The notes under the pieces are model-generated. The model searched no databases. It was given only the letters and a program-made list of their open reading frames with translations, and was not told the DNA's origin. DNA of 64,000 bases from an uncultured Desulfobacter sp. (GTDB taxonomy: Bacteria; Desulfobacterota; Desulfobacteria; Desulfobacterales; Desulfobacteraceae): assembly GCF_963677125.1 (NCBI RefSeq), contig NZ_OY781882.1, positions 504,501 to 568,500 on the forward strand. The letters are read 5' to 3'. The number at the start of each line of letters is the position of its first letter. Position 1 is the stretch's first letter. The position numbers and the translations under genes are program-made. This document shows positions 12,432 through 21,403 of the stretch, in pieces.

Positions 12432-14576
12432 ATGGGAGAAGATGGGTCAAAACAAGGCAAGACTGTTCCGCTGATCGGAATTCTGGCTGTTAAGAAAGAA
12501 TTTATCAGTGAGGAACAGTTGCAAAAGGCCCTTGCCCACTGCAGCGCAGACAACGACTTAGATGAACAACTCAAAGCATATTTTCTTTCCGAAAATCTGA
12601 TTTCACCCCAGAATGTTCACCGGCTGACCATGGCGGTCAAAGCTGTTGTCATCCACCAGCAGGAATACCGGTTTGGTGCCATTGCACTTGCCAGGGGATT
12701 TGTGAATAAAAGCGTTATGGAGCTGGCATTAGAAGAACAAAAAGAGCAGTTTAAAAAAGGAAAAAAGCCCCGGCGTATCGGGGATGCCATGGTGGAAGCG
12801 GGCATGATCACAATAAAACAGCGTGATGAGGTGCTTACACTACAGCATCGATCCTTCAAGCTGCCTGACGTTGCAAGCAAGCCATCGTCAAAAATCGACC
12901 CCTTTGTTAATAAACCGTCTGTTGGCCAGGATGCCCAAGACATTTTGGGGAACTGCGAGGAATCCGATGATGAGACAAGTCTTGACCGGATGGCGCAGGT
13001 GGTTGAAATATGCGGCGGGATTTTACTTCAGGTACCCTGTGACCGGCAGTCTGCACTATTAACAAAACTGTGTGACATGGATCCTGATATCCCGGCTGTG
13101 GTCATTCGTACGGCCTTGGCGGAAAAAGGCATTGTTTTCGGTCTGGCATCTGATGGCAGGATCGAGGATTTTATCAGATCGCCCATCGCGGATTCCTTAC
13201 TTTTCAGGGTGGCCAAAGGGATAAAGCCGGCTCCAGGCAAAGATACCCAAATCGGCTTTTTTTTCAATACGGATTATTTGAAAACCGGTGGTATAGATGA
13301 CTTTGGCAATATTGATTTTAAACACTGGGGGCCAAGGCCGTTGGTTGAAAAAGGAACGGTGCTGGCTTCAAAAATTGCCGGCAGTACACCCCAGCCCGGC
13401 AAAGATGTCTTCGGCAAAACGATTTTAGCGATAGATAAAGAGGGTGAAACCTTTCGGGTGGGTACCGGCGCAGTGCTGTCCGAAGATGGCCAAAAGGTGC
13501 TGGCCAAGGTTAAAGGGGCCCCCAGGATCACTTTGTCCGGGTTGATTGCCGTCCATGAAGAATCTGACATTAACGGAGATATTGATAAAGACACCGGGCC
13601 TGTTGAAGTTGATTGCAACATTCGTGTAACCGGGAGCATAAAATCCGGTGCCAGGGTTTACGGTGTTGATGTTTCTGCCCAGGAAGTCAGTAACAGCAGT
13701 GTGGAGGCCAATGGTGATTTGACCATTGCCCGGGGCATCAGCGAGGCCCGGGTGTACGCCCGGGGTAATGTGTATGCCCAATCTATTACTAATAGCGAAA
13801 TTGTCTGTATGGGTGATGTGTTTGTTAAAAAAGAGATTGTGGATTCAACAATTGAATGCTCCGGGGCCTGTTCCATTAATACGGGTTTGCTGATTTCAAG
13901 CCGGGTGGCCGCCAAAATGGGACTGATGGCCCACACTATCAGTTCCGGCACAGCAGGCCCTGCTGAGATTACGGTCGGACATGATGCGTTTACGGACAGG
14001 GAACTGGAAAAAAACAGAGCCGAAACAAATCGATTGGAAGCGCTAATCCATAATTTTACTAAGAAAAAGGATGTGATTCGCCGGCAGGCTGCTGGTTTAA
14101 AAAAACAGATGACCGAACTGGATCGTGCCAGGGAACGGATCCTGGTCAAATACCGGGAAATTGAATCCCGGTCTGACCTGTCTTTGGATGACCGGGATTC
14201 CTTGGATGGTCATTTAACAGAACTTCGAAACAATCTAAAAGCTGCGGAAACCAAAATGCAGACGTGCGGCGCAAAAATCAAAGACCTTGCAAAACAGTCA
14301 GCAAAAATTGACCTGCAGATTACAGGACCAACGGCTTTAAAAAAGGCCCTTGTTGATGAGAAAAAAAATCTAATCCGCTGGTCCTGGCATACCCCTGGAA
14401 GATCCCGGGTTGTTGTCGACGGTGAAATTGAGTCCGGCACCCTAATCAAGGGGCTTCACAGCACGTTTGTGGCACAGGCTGATCAATGTCATGTCCGGAT
14501 TTCGGAACGGCCTGTCAAATCCGACGACAAAGAAGACGCGCAGATCATTTATCAGATGCAGGTGGACGACTTTTAA
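12432..14576 (+). CDS. FapA/DUF342 family polymer-forming protein
   Basis: A 714-residue cytoplasmic protein. The first 140 residues hold two or three short helical modules of the GILAVKKEFISEEQLQKAL type, like the N-terminal modules of GspE/MshE proteins. The DUF342/FapA part (about 170-540) shows the KIAGSTPQPGKDVFGK signature followed by a right-handed beta-helix with repeating tracts such as NGDLTIARGI and GDVFVKKEIV. A coiled coil (about 530-650) and a short C-terminal domain end it. Relatives are called flagellar assembly protein A; several affect flagellar number or surface polymer assembly, but the biochemical role is unclear. No flagellar gene lies nearby. The start is chosen by frame; the ribosome-binding site (GGGA) is weak. 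Confidence 0.83.
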   Translation: MGEDGSKQGKTVPLIGILAVKKEFISEEQLQKALAHCSADNDLDEQLKAYFLSENLISPQNVHRLTMAVKAVVIHQQEYRFGAIALARGFVNKSVMELALEEQKEQFKKGKKPRRIGDAMVEAGMITIKQRDEVLTLQHRSFKLPDVASKPSSKIDPFVNKPSVGQDAQDILGNCEESDDETSLDRMAQVVEICGGILLQVPCDRQSALLTKLCDMDPDIPAVVIRTALAEKGIVFGLASDGRIEDFIRSPIADSLLFRVAKGIKPAPGKDTQIGFFFNTDYLKTGGIDDFGNIDFKHWGPRPLVEKGTVLASKIAGSTPQPGKDVFGKTILAIDKEGETFRVGTGAVLSEDGQKVLAKVKGAPRITLSGLIAVHEESDINGDIDKDTGPVEVDCNIRVTGSIKSGARVYGVDVSAQEVSNSSVEANGDLTIARGISEARVYARGNVYAQSITNSEIVCMGDVFVKKEIVDSTIECSGACSINTGLLISSRVAAKMGLMAHTISSGTAGPAEITVGHDAFTDRELEKNRAETNRLEALIHNFTKKKDVIRRQAAGLKKQMTELDRARERILVKYREIESRSDLSLDDRDSLDGHLTELRNNLKAAETKMQTCGAKIKDLAKQSAKIDLQITGPTALKKALVDEKKNLIRWSWHTPGRSRVVVDGEIESGTLIKGLHSTFVAQADQCHVRISERPVKSDDKEDAQIIYQMQVDDF

Positions 14577-14584
14577 CAATCTAT

Positions 14585-15844
14585 CTATTCATCCGTTTTA
14601 GCTGTTTGCTTGAGCCCCCGGACAATGATTTCCATGGGATGGCAGACATCCATCATACCTTTTTGGGGCAGATTGCCTGACAATTGCACCCGGCAGCCTG
14701 GACAACCCGTTGCCCAGGATTGTGCGCCTGTGTTGACGGCATTTTTTATTTTGCTGTCCACGATCTTTTTTGAAATTTCAGGGTATTCATTGAAAAAGAA
14801 TCCGCCCCCGCCGCAGCATGAATCCCAGTCTCCTGTCTTTTGGTAATCCACATGGGGAAGTTCCTTAAGCAGGTTTTCAACCATAGTTTTTTCTTGGCCA
14901 TGGTTTTTAAGGTGACAGGGGAGATGATAGGTGACGGTCTCTTTATCTTTTCCGGGATCCAGATGGGGGGCCAATTGATCAAAATGCCTGAACACAAATT
15001 CGCCAATATCCCACACCTTCTCGGCCAGGCGGCGTGCCGGCCTGTCAGGCAGATCCAATTCGGTCATCAATTGCGGATACGCATGGCCCAGGGCCGATCC
15101 GCAGGTCGCGCAGTCCACCAGTATGGCATCGCAGGAGACGGCTTGCAGGGCATCAATATTAGCTAAAATCGTGTCTTCAGCCTGTTTTATATCACCGTGA
15201 AAAAACAGTGGCAGGCCGCAGCACCCCTGATTTTTTGGAAGTATAACCCGGTATCCCATGCGTGTTAAGACCTTGACGGATGCGTGGCCGGTGCGCTCAA
15301 AAATGTGGTTGGTGGCACACCCGGTGAAATAAACCACCGTGCCGACAGGCCTGCCGGATGGTTCGATAATTTCCGGAACCTGGTCCCGAAAAGGCCTTGC
15401 GTTAGGCATCGGAAAGTTCTCAATGGGAATGTTGCCTATGCGCATGCGTCCAATAATGCGCTGGGCCAGACTGCTGGTGCCCAGCCGTGCCGCCTTTGAC
15501 ACCAGCCGAAGCCGGTTTTCTTTGGGCAGAATCGCTCCTGCGGCCTTAACTTCCTTTGATCTGCCTTGCCGTGATCCCATTTCCTGACGCATGCGCATGA
15601 ACAGGATGTCATGCTGCACACCCCCTGGACACATGTTTGTGCAGGTACCGCACATCAGACAGCATTGCAATTTTTTTTGCATACGGTCGGAAGCCGGCAG
15701 TGTGTCATGGGCAAAATTTTTGATCAGATGGATTTTTGCCCTGGGGGCAGTGGTTTCTTCGCGGGTTGCCTTGTAGACCGGGCAACTGGTCAGGCATAGA
15801 CCGCATTTACCACACTGATTTGCTTCATCGGCTTTCATGATCAC
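14585..15844 (-). CDS. GlcF-like Fe-S subunit of 2-hydroxyacid dehydrogenase
   Basis: A 419-residue iron-sulfur protein. Two ferredoxin-type clusters lie at the N-terminus (CGKCGLCLTSCP near residue 16 and CCLMCGTCTNMCP near 62). Two CCG domains follow, with CCGLPLFF and CCGGGGFFFN as their cysteine centres; in heterodisulfide-reductase-like proteins these bind a further cluster. Together with the adjacent FAD subunit it matches the GlcD/GlcF glycolate oxidase and related D-lactate dehydrogenases, which pass electrons from 2-hydroxyacids to the quinone pool or other carriers. No membrane helix is seen, so it probably sits peripherally on the membrane. It starts 5 bp after the FAD subunit. Substrate (glycolate, lactate or another 2-hydroxyacid) cannot be told from the sequence. 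Confidence 0.9.
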   Translation of the reverse strand: MIMKADEANQCGKCGLCLTSCPVYKATREETTAPRAKIHLIKNFAHDTLPASDRMQKKLQCCLMCGTCTNMCPGGVQHDILFMRMRQEMGSRQGRSKEVKAAGAILPKENRLRLVSKAARLGTSSLAQRIIGRMRIGNIPIENFPMPNARPFRDQVPEIIEPSGRPVGTVVYFTGCATNHIFERTGHASVKVLTRMGYRVILPKNQGCCGLPLFFHGDIKQAEDTILANIDALQAVSCDAILVDCATCGSALGHAYPQLMTELDLPDRPARRLAEKVWDIGEFVFRHFDQLAPHLDPGKDKETVTYHLPCHLKNHGQEKTMVENLLKELPHVDYQKTGDWDSCCGGGGFFFNEYPEISKKIVDSKIKNAVNTGAQSWATGCPGCRVQLSGNLPQKGMMDVCHPMEIIVRGLKQTAKTDE

Positions 15845-15849
15845 ACCAC

Positions 15850-17223
15850 CTATACAAATTTTCCGGGATTAAGGATCCCTTTGGGGTCCACACATTGTTT
15901 GATTCTGGCCATAAAAGCTTGGGTTGCATCGTCAATGGCCATGGGCAGATATTCCGTTTTTGCAAGGCCGATGCCGTGCTCCCCGGACAGGGTGCCGTGA
16001 TACGACATGGCCAGTTCGAAAATCTCGCGACTGGCCGCCTCAACCCGTTGCCACTCTTCTTTGTTGTCCGTATCTGTGGAGATCAATGGATGCATGTTGC
16101 CGTCACCGGCATGGGCCAGAATGCCGATACGCAATTGATAACGGTCGGCAATCTGCCGAATGTGGCGGATCATGTCAGGTACATGACTGACCGGCACGGT
16201 GGCATCCTCTACAATGCAATCGGGTGCCAGGCGGGCAAACACCCCGTATGCGGAGCGCCGGGCCGTCCAGACATCGTCCCGTTCTGCGGCTGTGCGTGCT
16301 TCAATGACCTCCTGGGCACCGTGGTTTTTAGCCTTTTCAACAATGGTGCGCATTTCCTTTTCGACGGCTGCCTCGGCACCATCCACTTCAATGAGCAGCA
16401 GTCCTTCGGCATGGCGGGGCAGGCCGATGTGGGCAGAATCCTCCACCGCATTGACCACGGTTTTGTCCATTAACTCCAGGGCGGCAGGAAGAATCCCGGA
16501 ACCGATAATATCGGCAACGGTATCTGCTGTGTCATCCAGGTCATTGTATACGGCAAGTATGGTGCGTGTGGCTTCAGGCAATGGTACCACCCTCAAAGTG
16601 ATTTCAGTGACAATGCCCAGGGTGCCTTCAGATCCGCAAAATAGGCTCGATAGCCGGTAGCCGGTGACGTCTTTGACATTCCGGCTTCCAAAACGGATTA
16701 CTTCACCGGATGCCAGTACCACTTCCATGCTCAGGACATAATCAACCGTCACCCCATATTTCAGGCAGCGGGGCCCCCCTGCATTCTGGGCCACGTTACC
16801 GCCGATTGTCGAAGCCATGTAACTGCCCGGATCAGGCGGATAGAAAAATCCCTCTTGGGCCAGGCGGGCCTGGAGATCTCCGTTGACCACGCCCGGCTGA
16901 ACAATGCAATACCGATTCGGGGTGCTGACTTCAAGAATTTGGTCCATCCGAGTCAAAGAGAGGACAATTCCTTTATGGGCGGGAATAGAAGCGCCGCTGA
17001 TGTTGGTCCCGGCACCCCTTGCAGTCACAGGTATCCCTTCCTGGTGGGCGATGGTCATGATAGCTGCAACATCCGCTGTGCATTCAGGCAACAAAACAAG
17101 TTCGGGCATTGCTTCTTTAACAAATGCATCATAGGAATAGGCGGACAGGTCTTCCGGGGTGTCAATGAATCCCTTTGACCCGACAATCTCTTTCAAACTT
17201 TTTTTTATTTTTTCAGTTAACAT
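15850..17223 (-). CDS. GlcD-like FAD-binding subunit of 2-hydroxyacid dehydrogenase
   Basis: A 457-residue flavoprotein of the VAO/PCMH family. The FAD-binding part has VTARGAGTNISG, the PDPGSYMASTIGGN loop and the GSEGTLGIVTEITLRV segment. The C-terminal cap includes HAGDGNMHP, a metal- or substrate-contacting motif, and SGEHGIG. It oxidises a 2-hydroxyacid and passes electrons to the neighbouring Fe-S protein. The frame is open 32 codons further upstream, but the ATG at 17223 has a GAGAAAG ribosome-binding site and gives the normal family N-terminus. The upstream 150-bp element separates it from dctM. The TRAP transporter upstream probably brings in its substrate. Confidence 0.92.
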   Translation of the reverse strand: MLTEKIKKSLKEIVGSKGFIDTPEDLSAYSYDAFVKEAMPELVLLPECTADVAAIMTIAHQEGIPVTARGAGTNISGASIPAHKGIVLSLTRMDQILEVSTPNRYCIVQPGVVNGDLQARLAQEGFFYPPDPGSYMASTIGGNVAQNAGGPRCLKYGVTVDYVLSMEVVLASGEVIRFGSRNVKDVTGYRLSSLFCGSEGTLGIVTEITLRVVPLPEATRTILAVYNDLDDTADTVADIIGSGILPAALELMDKTVVNAVEDSAHIGLPRHAEGLLLIEVDGAEAAVEKEMRTIVEKAKNHGAQEVIEARTAAERDDVWTARRSAYGVFARLAPDCIVEDATVPVSHVPDMIRHIRQIADRYQLRIGILAHAGDGNMHPLISTDTDNKEEWQRVEAASREIFELAMSYHGTLSGEHGIGLAKTEYLPMAIDDATQAFMARIKQCVDPKGILNPGKFV

Positions 17224-17278
17224 ATCTTTCTCACTTGTATAAAGAGTTTCATCTATTTCGTGTTTGAATGGAAACCCC

Positions 17279-17428
17279 GTGTTTGGACGAAAAGTTGCCC
17301 AGATGCAAGGCGCAAACAAAGCTAAAACCGGAGCGTACTGTAGTACGTGAGGATTTTAGGTTTGTGCAGCAACGCCGCAGGTGGGTGGCTTTGTGGGCAT
17401 GTGCCCCTCTAACGAGCCGTCTAAACAC
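17279..17428. repeat. 150-bp palindromic MITE-like element
   Basis: The ends are inverted repeats, GTGTTTGGACG (17279-17289) and CGTCTAAACAC (17418-17428), with one mismatch. The middle carries the short palindrome CGTACT-GT-AGTACG, and the two halves are imperfect reverse complements of each other. There is no ORF of its own. It fills the gap between dctM and glcD, and its right end overlaps the last base of the dctM stop codon. The structure suits a non-autonomous mobile element or a dispersed palindromic repeat of the genome. Only one copy is in this window. Confidence 0.6.
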
Positions 17429-18756
17429 TAATTCATCATACCAGGCAGGTAGAGTACGGTCTGGGGAAACAAAATACACAGGGCCAGGGCTGAAAGCATG
17501 ATCAGGATAAAAGGGATCATGCCCCGGTATATTTCAATCATTTCGATCTGGGATGTGGCCCCGCCGGCACCCTTGAAGTAGAAAAACGCGTAGCCCAGCG
17601 GCGGCGTCAGAAAAGACATTTGCAGATTCATGGCTATCATCATAACAAACCACAGTTCGTTAAATCCTAAGTCTCTGGCAATGGGAACAAAAAGCGGCAG
17701 GCAGATCATGGTGATGCCGATCCAGTCAATAAACATGCCTAGAAAAAGGACGATAAGCATCATCAAGGCAAAAGATCCCCATTTGCTGCCCACACCCAGG
17801 ATGGCCACCTCCACAAGCTCGTCACCGCCAAGACCGATGAAAACTCCGGTAAAGCAGGTGGCGCCAACCACGATGAACAATACCATGGAGGTTACTGTAC
17901 TAGTGGCAATGACCGAGTCTTTGATGATCTTGAAACTGAATCTGCCGTAAGCGATCATCATTAAAAGAGCAACAAAGGCGCCCATGCCTGCGGCTTCGGT
18001 GGGCGTGGCCACACCGGCAAAGATCGCCCCAAGAACCGATGCAATTAAAAGAGCAGGGGGAAAAAGATTTTTCAGGCAGTCGATAATTACTTTTTTTGTG
18101 GGCACACCGGCACGTTCTTCGGCTGTCAGGGCCGGTCCCCATTCAGGTTTAATAAAACAGATCACAGCGATGTATATAATATACAGCCCCGAAAGAATGG
18201 CGCCTGGTATCAACGCCCCCATGAATAATTGCCCAACCGGCACGCCGGCATAGGATCCCATGAGGACCAGCATGATACTGGGGGGAATCAGGATTCCCAA
18301 GGTGCCGCCGGCACAAATAGAACCGGCAATTAATTCTTTTTTATATCCATATTCAAGCAGAGGCGGGGTGGCCAGAAGGGCAATAGTCACCACTGAAGCC
18401 CCAACAATGCCGGTGCATGCCGCAAAAATGGTGGCCACTAGGATAACGGTCATTCCAAGGCCGCCGCGTACCGGTCCCAGCAGGTAACGCACGGAGACAA
18501 ACAACCCCTCCATGACACCGGATCGGTCTAGAAAATTGGCCATCAGGACAAACAACGGCACGGCCACCAGAATGTAACTGTTCATCGTCGACATGTAGAT
18601 GCGGTCAATGAACATACCAAAACATTCAGGGCCCCATCCAAAATAGCCAAAAATGACGGCAAGCCCTCCAAGGGTAAAGGCCAGAGGATGCCCCAGACTT
18701 AGACCAATCAGCAGGCAGACAAACATCAAAAGAGCGAGGATCATACCGGTTGTCAT
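17428..18756 (-). CDS. dctM: TRAP transporter large permease DctM
   Basis: A 442-residue inner-membrane protein with about 12 hydrophobic segments spread along its length, as in DctM. Family motifs include LGHPLAFTLGG near the N-terminus, GTLGILIPPSIMLV in the middle and TPPLGYAFFYFKG near the end. It is the Na+-coupled channel subunit of a tripartite TRAP transporter that imports an organic acid captured by DctP. The start overlaps the dctQ stop by 4 bp. The stop codon abuts the 150-bp palindromic element. The TakP/FcbT-like subgroup handles 2-oxo or hydroxy acids, which fits the downstream 2-hydroxyacid dehydrogenase; the exact substrate is inferred. Confidence 0.93.
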   Translation of the reverse strand: MTTGMILALLMFVCLLIGLSLGHPLAFTLGGLAVIFGYFGWGPECFGMFIDRIYMSTMNSYILVAVPLFVLMANFLDRSGVMEGLFVSVRYLLGPVRGGLGMTVILVATIFAACTGIVGASVVTIALLATPPLLEYGYKKELIAGSICAGGTLGILIPPSIMLVLMGSYAGVPVGQLFMGALIPGAILSGLYIIYIAVICFIKPEWGPALTAEERAGVPTKKVIIDCLKNLFPPALLIASVLGAIFAGVATPTEAAGMGAFVALLMMIAYGRFSFKIIKDSVIATSTVTSMVLFIVVGATCFTGVFIGLGGDELVEVAILGVGSKWGSFALMMLIVLFLGMFIDWIGITMICLPLFVPIARDLGFNELWFVMMIAMNLQMSFLTPPLGYAFFYFKGAGGATSQIEMIEIYRGMIPFILIMLSALALCILFPQTVLYLPGMMN

Positions 18757-19292
18757 ATTTCCACCCCCCTTACCACAAAAAGGATTTTTCGATAAAACAG
18801 GCAGATCCCTTGCAGTAAAAGCAACAGGGCCGTGATCGGAATCACTGTCTTGATCGGATAAATCGGCGGTGCAAACACAGAAAAGCTGGTTTCAAGTATT
18901 TTCCATGACTCCTGGGCAAAGGCTGTGCTTTCAACAAGCAAAACAATGATAAAAGGGAAAAAGAAAACCAGGTAAAGCACAATGTCAAGGATTGCCCGGG
19001 TGCGCTTGCTGAAACGTTCAACAATAATATCCACCGAAATGTGGCGGCCCACCTGCAGTGTATAAGCAGCCAGGATCATAAAATGAAATCCATAGAGTTG
19101 GGTGGATGTTTCAAACGTCCAGACTGTCGGATGATTGAGCATGCGCCGGGTCACCACCTCAAAAACCATGATCAGCATCAATGGTATAATGGCCCAGGCT
19201 GCGGTCTTGCCGATGACGGCAATGATTTTATCAATGAATAAAATTATTCGATTTAGCGGTTCCATATAAAAACAATTCCTAAGTTTATACAT
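18753..19292 (-). CDS. dctQ: TRAP transporter small permease DctQ
   Basis: A 179-residue membrane protein with four hydrophobic helices, the standard DctQ architecture, and family segments such as FEVVTRRMLNHPTVW and GRHISVDII. It pairs with DctM in the membrane. Two starts are possible: ATG at 19292 with an AGGTG 7 nt upstream, and ATG at 19265, which gives MEPLNRI, a more typical N-terminus with AGGA upstream. The 227-bp gap between dctP and dctQ is unusually long for a TRAP operon and contains copy A of a dispersed repeat. Confidence 0.87.
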   Translation of the reverse strand: MYKLRNCFYMEPLNRIILFIDKIIAVIGKTAAWAIIPLMLIMVFEVVTRRMLNHPTVWTFETSTQLYGFHFMILAAYTLQVGRHISVDIIVERFSKRTRAILDIVLYLVFFFPFIIVLLVESTAFAQESWKILETSFSVFAPPIYPIKTVIPITALLLLLQGICLFYRKILFVVRGVEI

Positions 19293-19395
19293 TAACCAAC
19301 ACCTGTGCTTATATGCAGAGTTCAGTCGGCTGCAAGAGGCAGAAAAATTTTCAACCCTAAACGTGTTAACGTATATTAAGGATTGGAAATTTTTC

Positions 19396-19490
19396 TATAA
19401 TGGCCATGGGCCGACCTGACATATCATCTACCAGGCTCAGCCCACAACAAAGTTTGAAAGATCTACGCAACTTACCCAGACTTTCTTATA
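19396..19490 (-). repeat. Dispersed 95-bp repeat, copy A
   Basis: Read on the minus strand, this segment aligns without gaps to 40808-40902 on the plus strand, with 81 of 95 bases identical by hand count. Both copies keep a hairpin: GGGCTG, one variable base, GCCTG, a loop, then CAGGT and CGGCCC. The ends are short TATA-type inverted repeats. It lies between dctP and dctQ and holds no ORF. Confidence 0.75.
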
Positions 19491-19519
19491 AACACAGAAA
19501 ATGGCTTTACTTTCAATTA

Positions 19520-20605
19520 TTACTTTAATTCCGGCAAGGAAACCGAATTTGTACCAAAAGTAAATGGTGCCTCATAGTTGCGAACCGGTGCAAAATCTTT
19601 CATGAATTTAATTTGTGAAGCCAGGATTTTTTTGAAATCCGGGTTTTTTTCAGCTTCTTCGGCCATCACTTCACTAATAATGGCTGAGATTTTTTTCATC
19701 GAGTCGTCGTCTAAATGGGTGATTTCAGTGCCTGCGGCCAGAAAATCCTTGGTTGCCTTAATATTGCCGTATTCAAACCAGGAACTCATGTAGGCTGTGG
19801 TTGCCCGGGAGGCCTGGGTGACCACATCTTTTAAATCATCAGGTAGCTCGTTCCAGGCATTCTGGTTCACGATCACACCCAGTACAATCGCTGTCTGATA
19901 CCATGCCGGGGCATTCCAGTATTTGGTAATATTTTGAAACCCAAGGGTCCAGTCCACTGTGGCAATGCTGAATTCAGCGCCGTCAACGACTTTACGGGCT
20001 ACGGACTCGTATACCTCGCTGCCGTCCAGCAGCACCGGGGAGGCGCCTAATTTTTGAAGAATTTTTTGGCCGAAAAGACTGCCCATGCGCAGGCGCAGTC
20101 CCTTATAATCCTCGAGGGTCCGGATGGGTTTGTGGGTTCGGATGCCGGCTTCAATGGGGGTAAAATTTTGGAGCAGCCACTTACAGCCATGTTGTCCATA
20201 GAGTTCATCATAAAGTGCCTGGCCTCCCCCATGATAAATCCAGAGCATGTAGTCTATCCAGGTCATGCCCATGGGGGTTGTGGCAAGAATGTCAAAGGCG
20301 GTGTTTTTACCCACCCAGTAAGAACCAAAATCACCGGCACATTGAATTGTTCCTTTTTTCACGGCGTCCAGATTCTGGTATCCGGGCAGTAACTGTCCTG
20401 AAGGATATAATTTAATTTTCAAGCGGCCGTTACTCAAACGATTGACCGTATCACAAAAATACTTATCTCCTTCATAGAGTCCGATGCCCACCGGCCACAA
20501 AGAATTGTACTTCCATCGAATCATCTTTTCTTTGGCACACACCATTGACGTTCCGATTAACAGCAGTGCCAGGATCAGACAAATCTGCATTGACTTCCTT
20601 TTCAT
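19520..20605 (-). CDS. dctP: TRAP transporter substrate-binding protein DctP
   Basis: A 361-residue periplasmic solute receptor. It has a signal peptide (about 1-24, ending VCAK) and a DctP/TakP fold with LYPSGQLLPG, the DYKGLRLRMGS segment whose arginine usually clamps the carboxylate of the ligand, and VYESVARKVVDGAE. It captures an organic acid and hands it to DctQ/DctM. The closest recognisable group is the TakP/FcbT type, used for 2-oxoacids, lactate and aromatic acids. A strong ribosome-binding site (AGGAGGAGGGAG) precedes the ATG. A GTCTA-TTG-TAGAC palindrome lies just upstream and is also found in front of the gntR gene, so the operon is probably controlled by that regulator. Confidence 0.93.
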   Translation of the reverse strand: MKRKSMQICLILALLLIGTSMVCAKEKMIRWKYNSLWPVGIGLYEGDKYFCDTVNRLSNGRLKIKLYPSGQLLPGYQNLDAVKKGTIQCAGDFGSYWVGKNTAFDILATTPMGMTWIDYMLWIYHGGGQALYDELYGQHGCKWLLQNFTPIEAGIRTHKPIRTLEDYKGLRLRMGSLFGQKILQKLGASPVLLDGSEVYESVARKVVDGAEFSIATVDWTLGFQNITKYWNAPAWYQTAIVLGVIVNQNAWNELPDDLKDVVTQASRATTAYMSSWFEYGNIKATKDFLAAGTEITHLDDDSMKKISAIISEVMAEEAEKNPDFKKILASQIKFMKDFAPVRNYEAPFTFGTNSVSLPELK

Positions 20606-20625
20606 TTCTCCCTCCTCCTAATTTC

Positions 20626-20638
20626 GTCTATTGTAGAC
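20626..20638. promoter_or_regulatory. Probable GntR operator upstream of dctP
   Basis: Perfect palindrome GTCTA-TTG-TAGAC, 20 nt before the dctP start. The same arms appear in front of the gntR gene (21404-21416), and both are followed by ACAAT or TAGACAAT. Two matching sites at exactly the two promoters of the regulator-transporter pair argue for an operator. Confidence 0.65.
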
Positions 20639-20684
20639 AATTATTGCCTTAGGTTTTCCCTTTGGCCTTTTCTCCCTTAGATTA

Positions 20685-21377
20685 TTAATGTGCTTTTACA
20701 TTCATATCTGCCTTTTCAACCCGGCTTAAGGTTTTCATCAGCTTTATGCGCTGGTATTCCAAGTGCGCTTTCAATAGATTTTCAGCTTCATCTAATTGGC
20801 CTGATTGAATCAACGCCAGCATCTTGGTATGGTCTTTCAGATCTTTGGCGATGGCGCCTGGCTGGAAGAAAAAAAGATACTGGTAGCGTGCAATGTTTGA
20901 GGATAATCCCCTGTACCAATGCGTGAGATAGGAATTGTTTGCAGATTCAACCAGTTGAAGATGAAAGTTGGCAAACTTCCAGAACAATGTGTATTTTTGT
21001 TCATCATCAACAAATTTTTTAGGAATCTGAACCAAGTTTTGGGTTTCAACTATTTTTTTCAATTCAGGCAGTTCTTTTTTTTCAATGCTTTTTAACTGCT
21101 GAACAGCAAAACATTCCACCATTATGCGAAGGTCACATATCTGATTGAAATCCGAACTGCTTAACTCAGTTACAAAAGTACCAATGCGGGGTATGGTTCT
21201 AACCAGGCTTTCATTTTGAAGGATGCGAAAGGTTTCTCTTAAAGGCGGTCGACTAACGCCAAGTTCGACGGACAATTTATTTTCGATGAGGCGTTCACCG
21301 CCTTGAATCTTTCCAGACACAATCTGCCGCCTTAAAAATTCAAGGATGCTTGTTGAAATATTTTGGTACTTCAGCAT
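20685..21377 (-). CDS. GntR-family regulator, FCD (FadR) subfamily
   Basis: A 230-residue transcription factor. The N-terminal winged helix carries the GntR signature (GGERLIENKLSVELGVSRPPLRETFRIL split over two helices). The C-terminal all-helical FCD domain has DLRIMVE, the FHLQLVESANN segment with a metal/ligand-binding histidine, and DHTKMLALI. FCD regulators usually bind an organic acid and release their operator. The frame is open to 21425, but the ATG at 21377 has an AAGGA ribosome-binding site and the GTCTA-AAG-TAGAC operator lies upstream at 21404-21416, which would otherwise sit inside the gene. It is upstream of and co-directional with dctPQM-glcDF and probably represses them until the imported acid is present. 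Confidence 0.88.
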   Translation of the reverse strand: MLKYQNISTSILEFLRRQIVSGKIQGGERLIENKLSVELGVSRPPLRETFRILQNESLVRTIPRIGTFVTELSSSDFNQICDLRIMVECFAVQQLKSIEKKELPELKKIVETQNLVQIPKKFVDDEQKYTLFWKFANFHLQLVESANNSYLTHWYRGLSSNIARYQYLFFFQPGAIAKDLKDHTKMLALIQSGQLDEAENLLKAHLEYQRIKLMKTLSRVEKADMNVKAH

Positions 21378-21403
21378 AAATTTTTTTCCTTTGAAAAAAT
21401 TCG

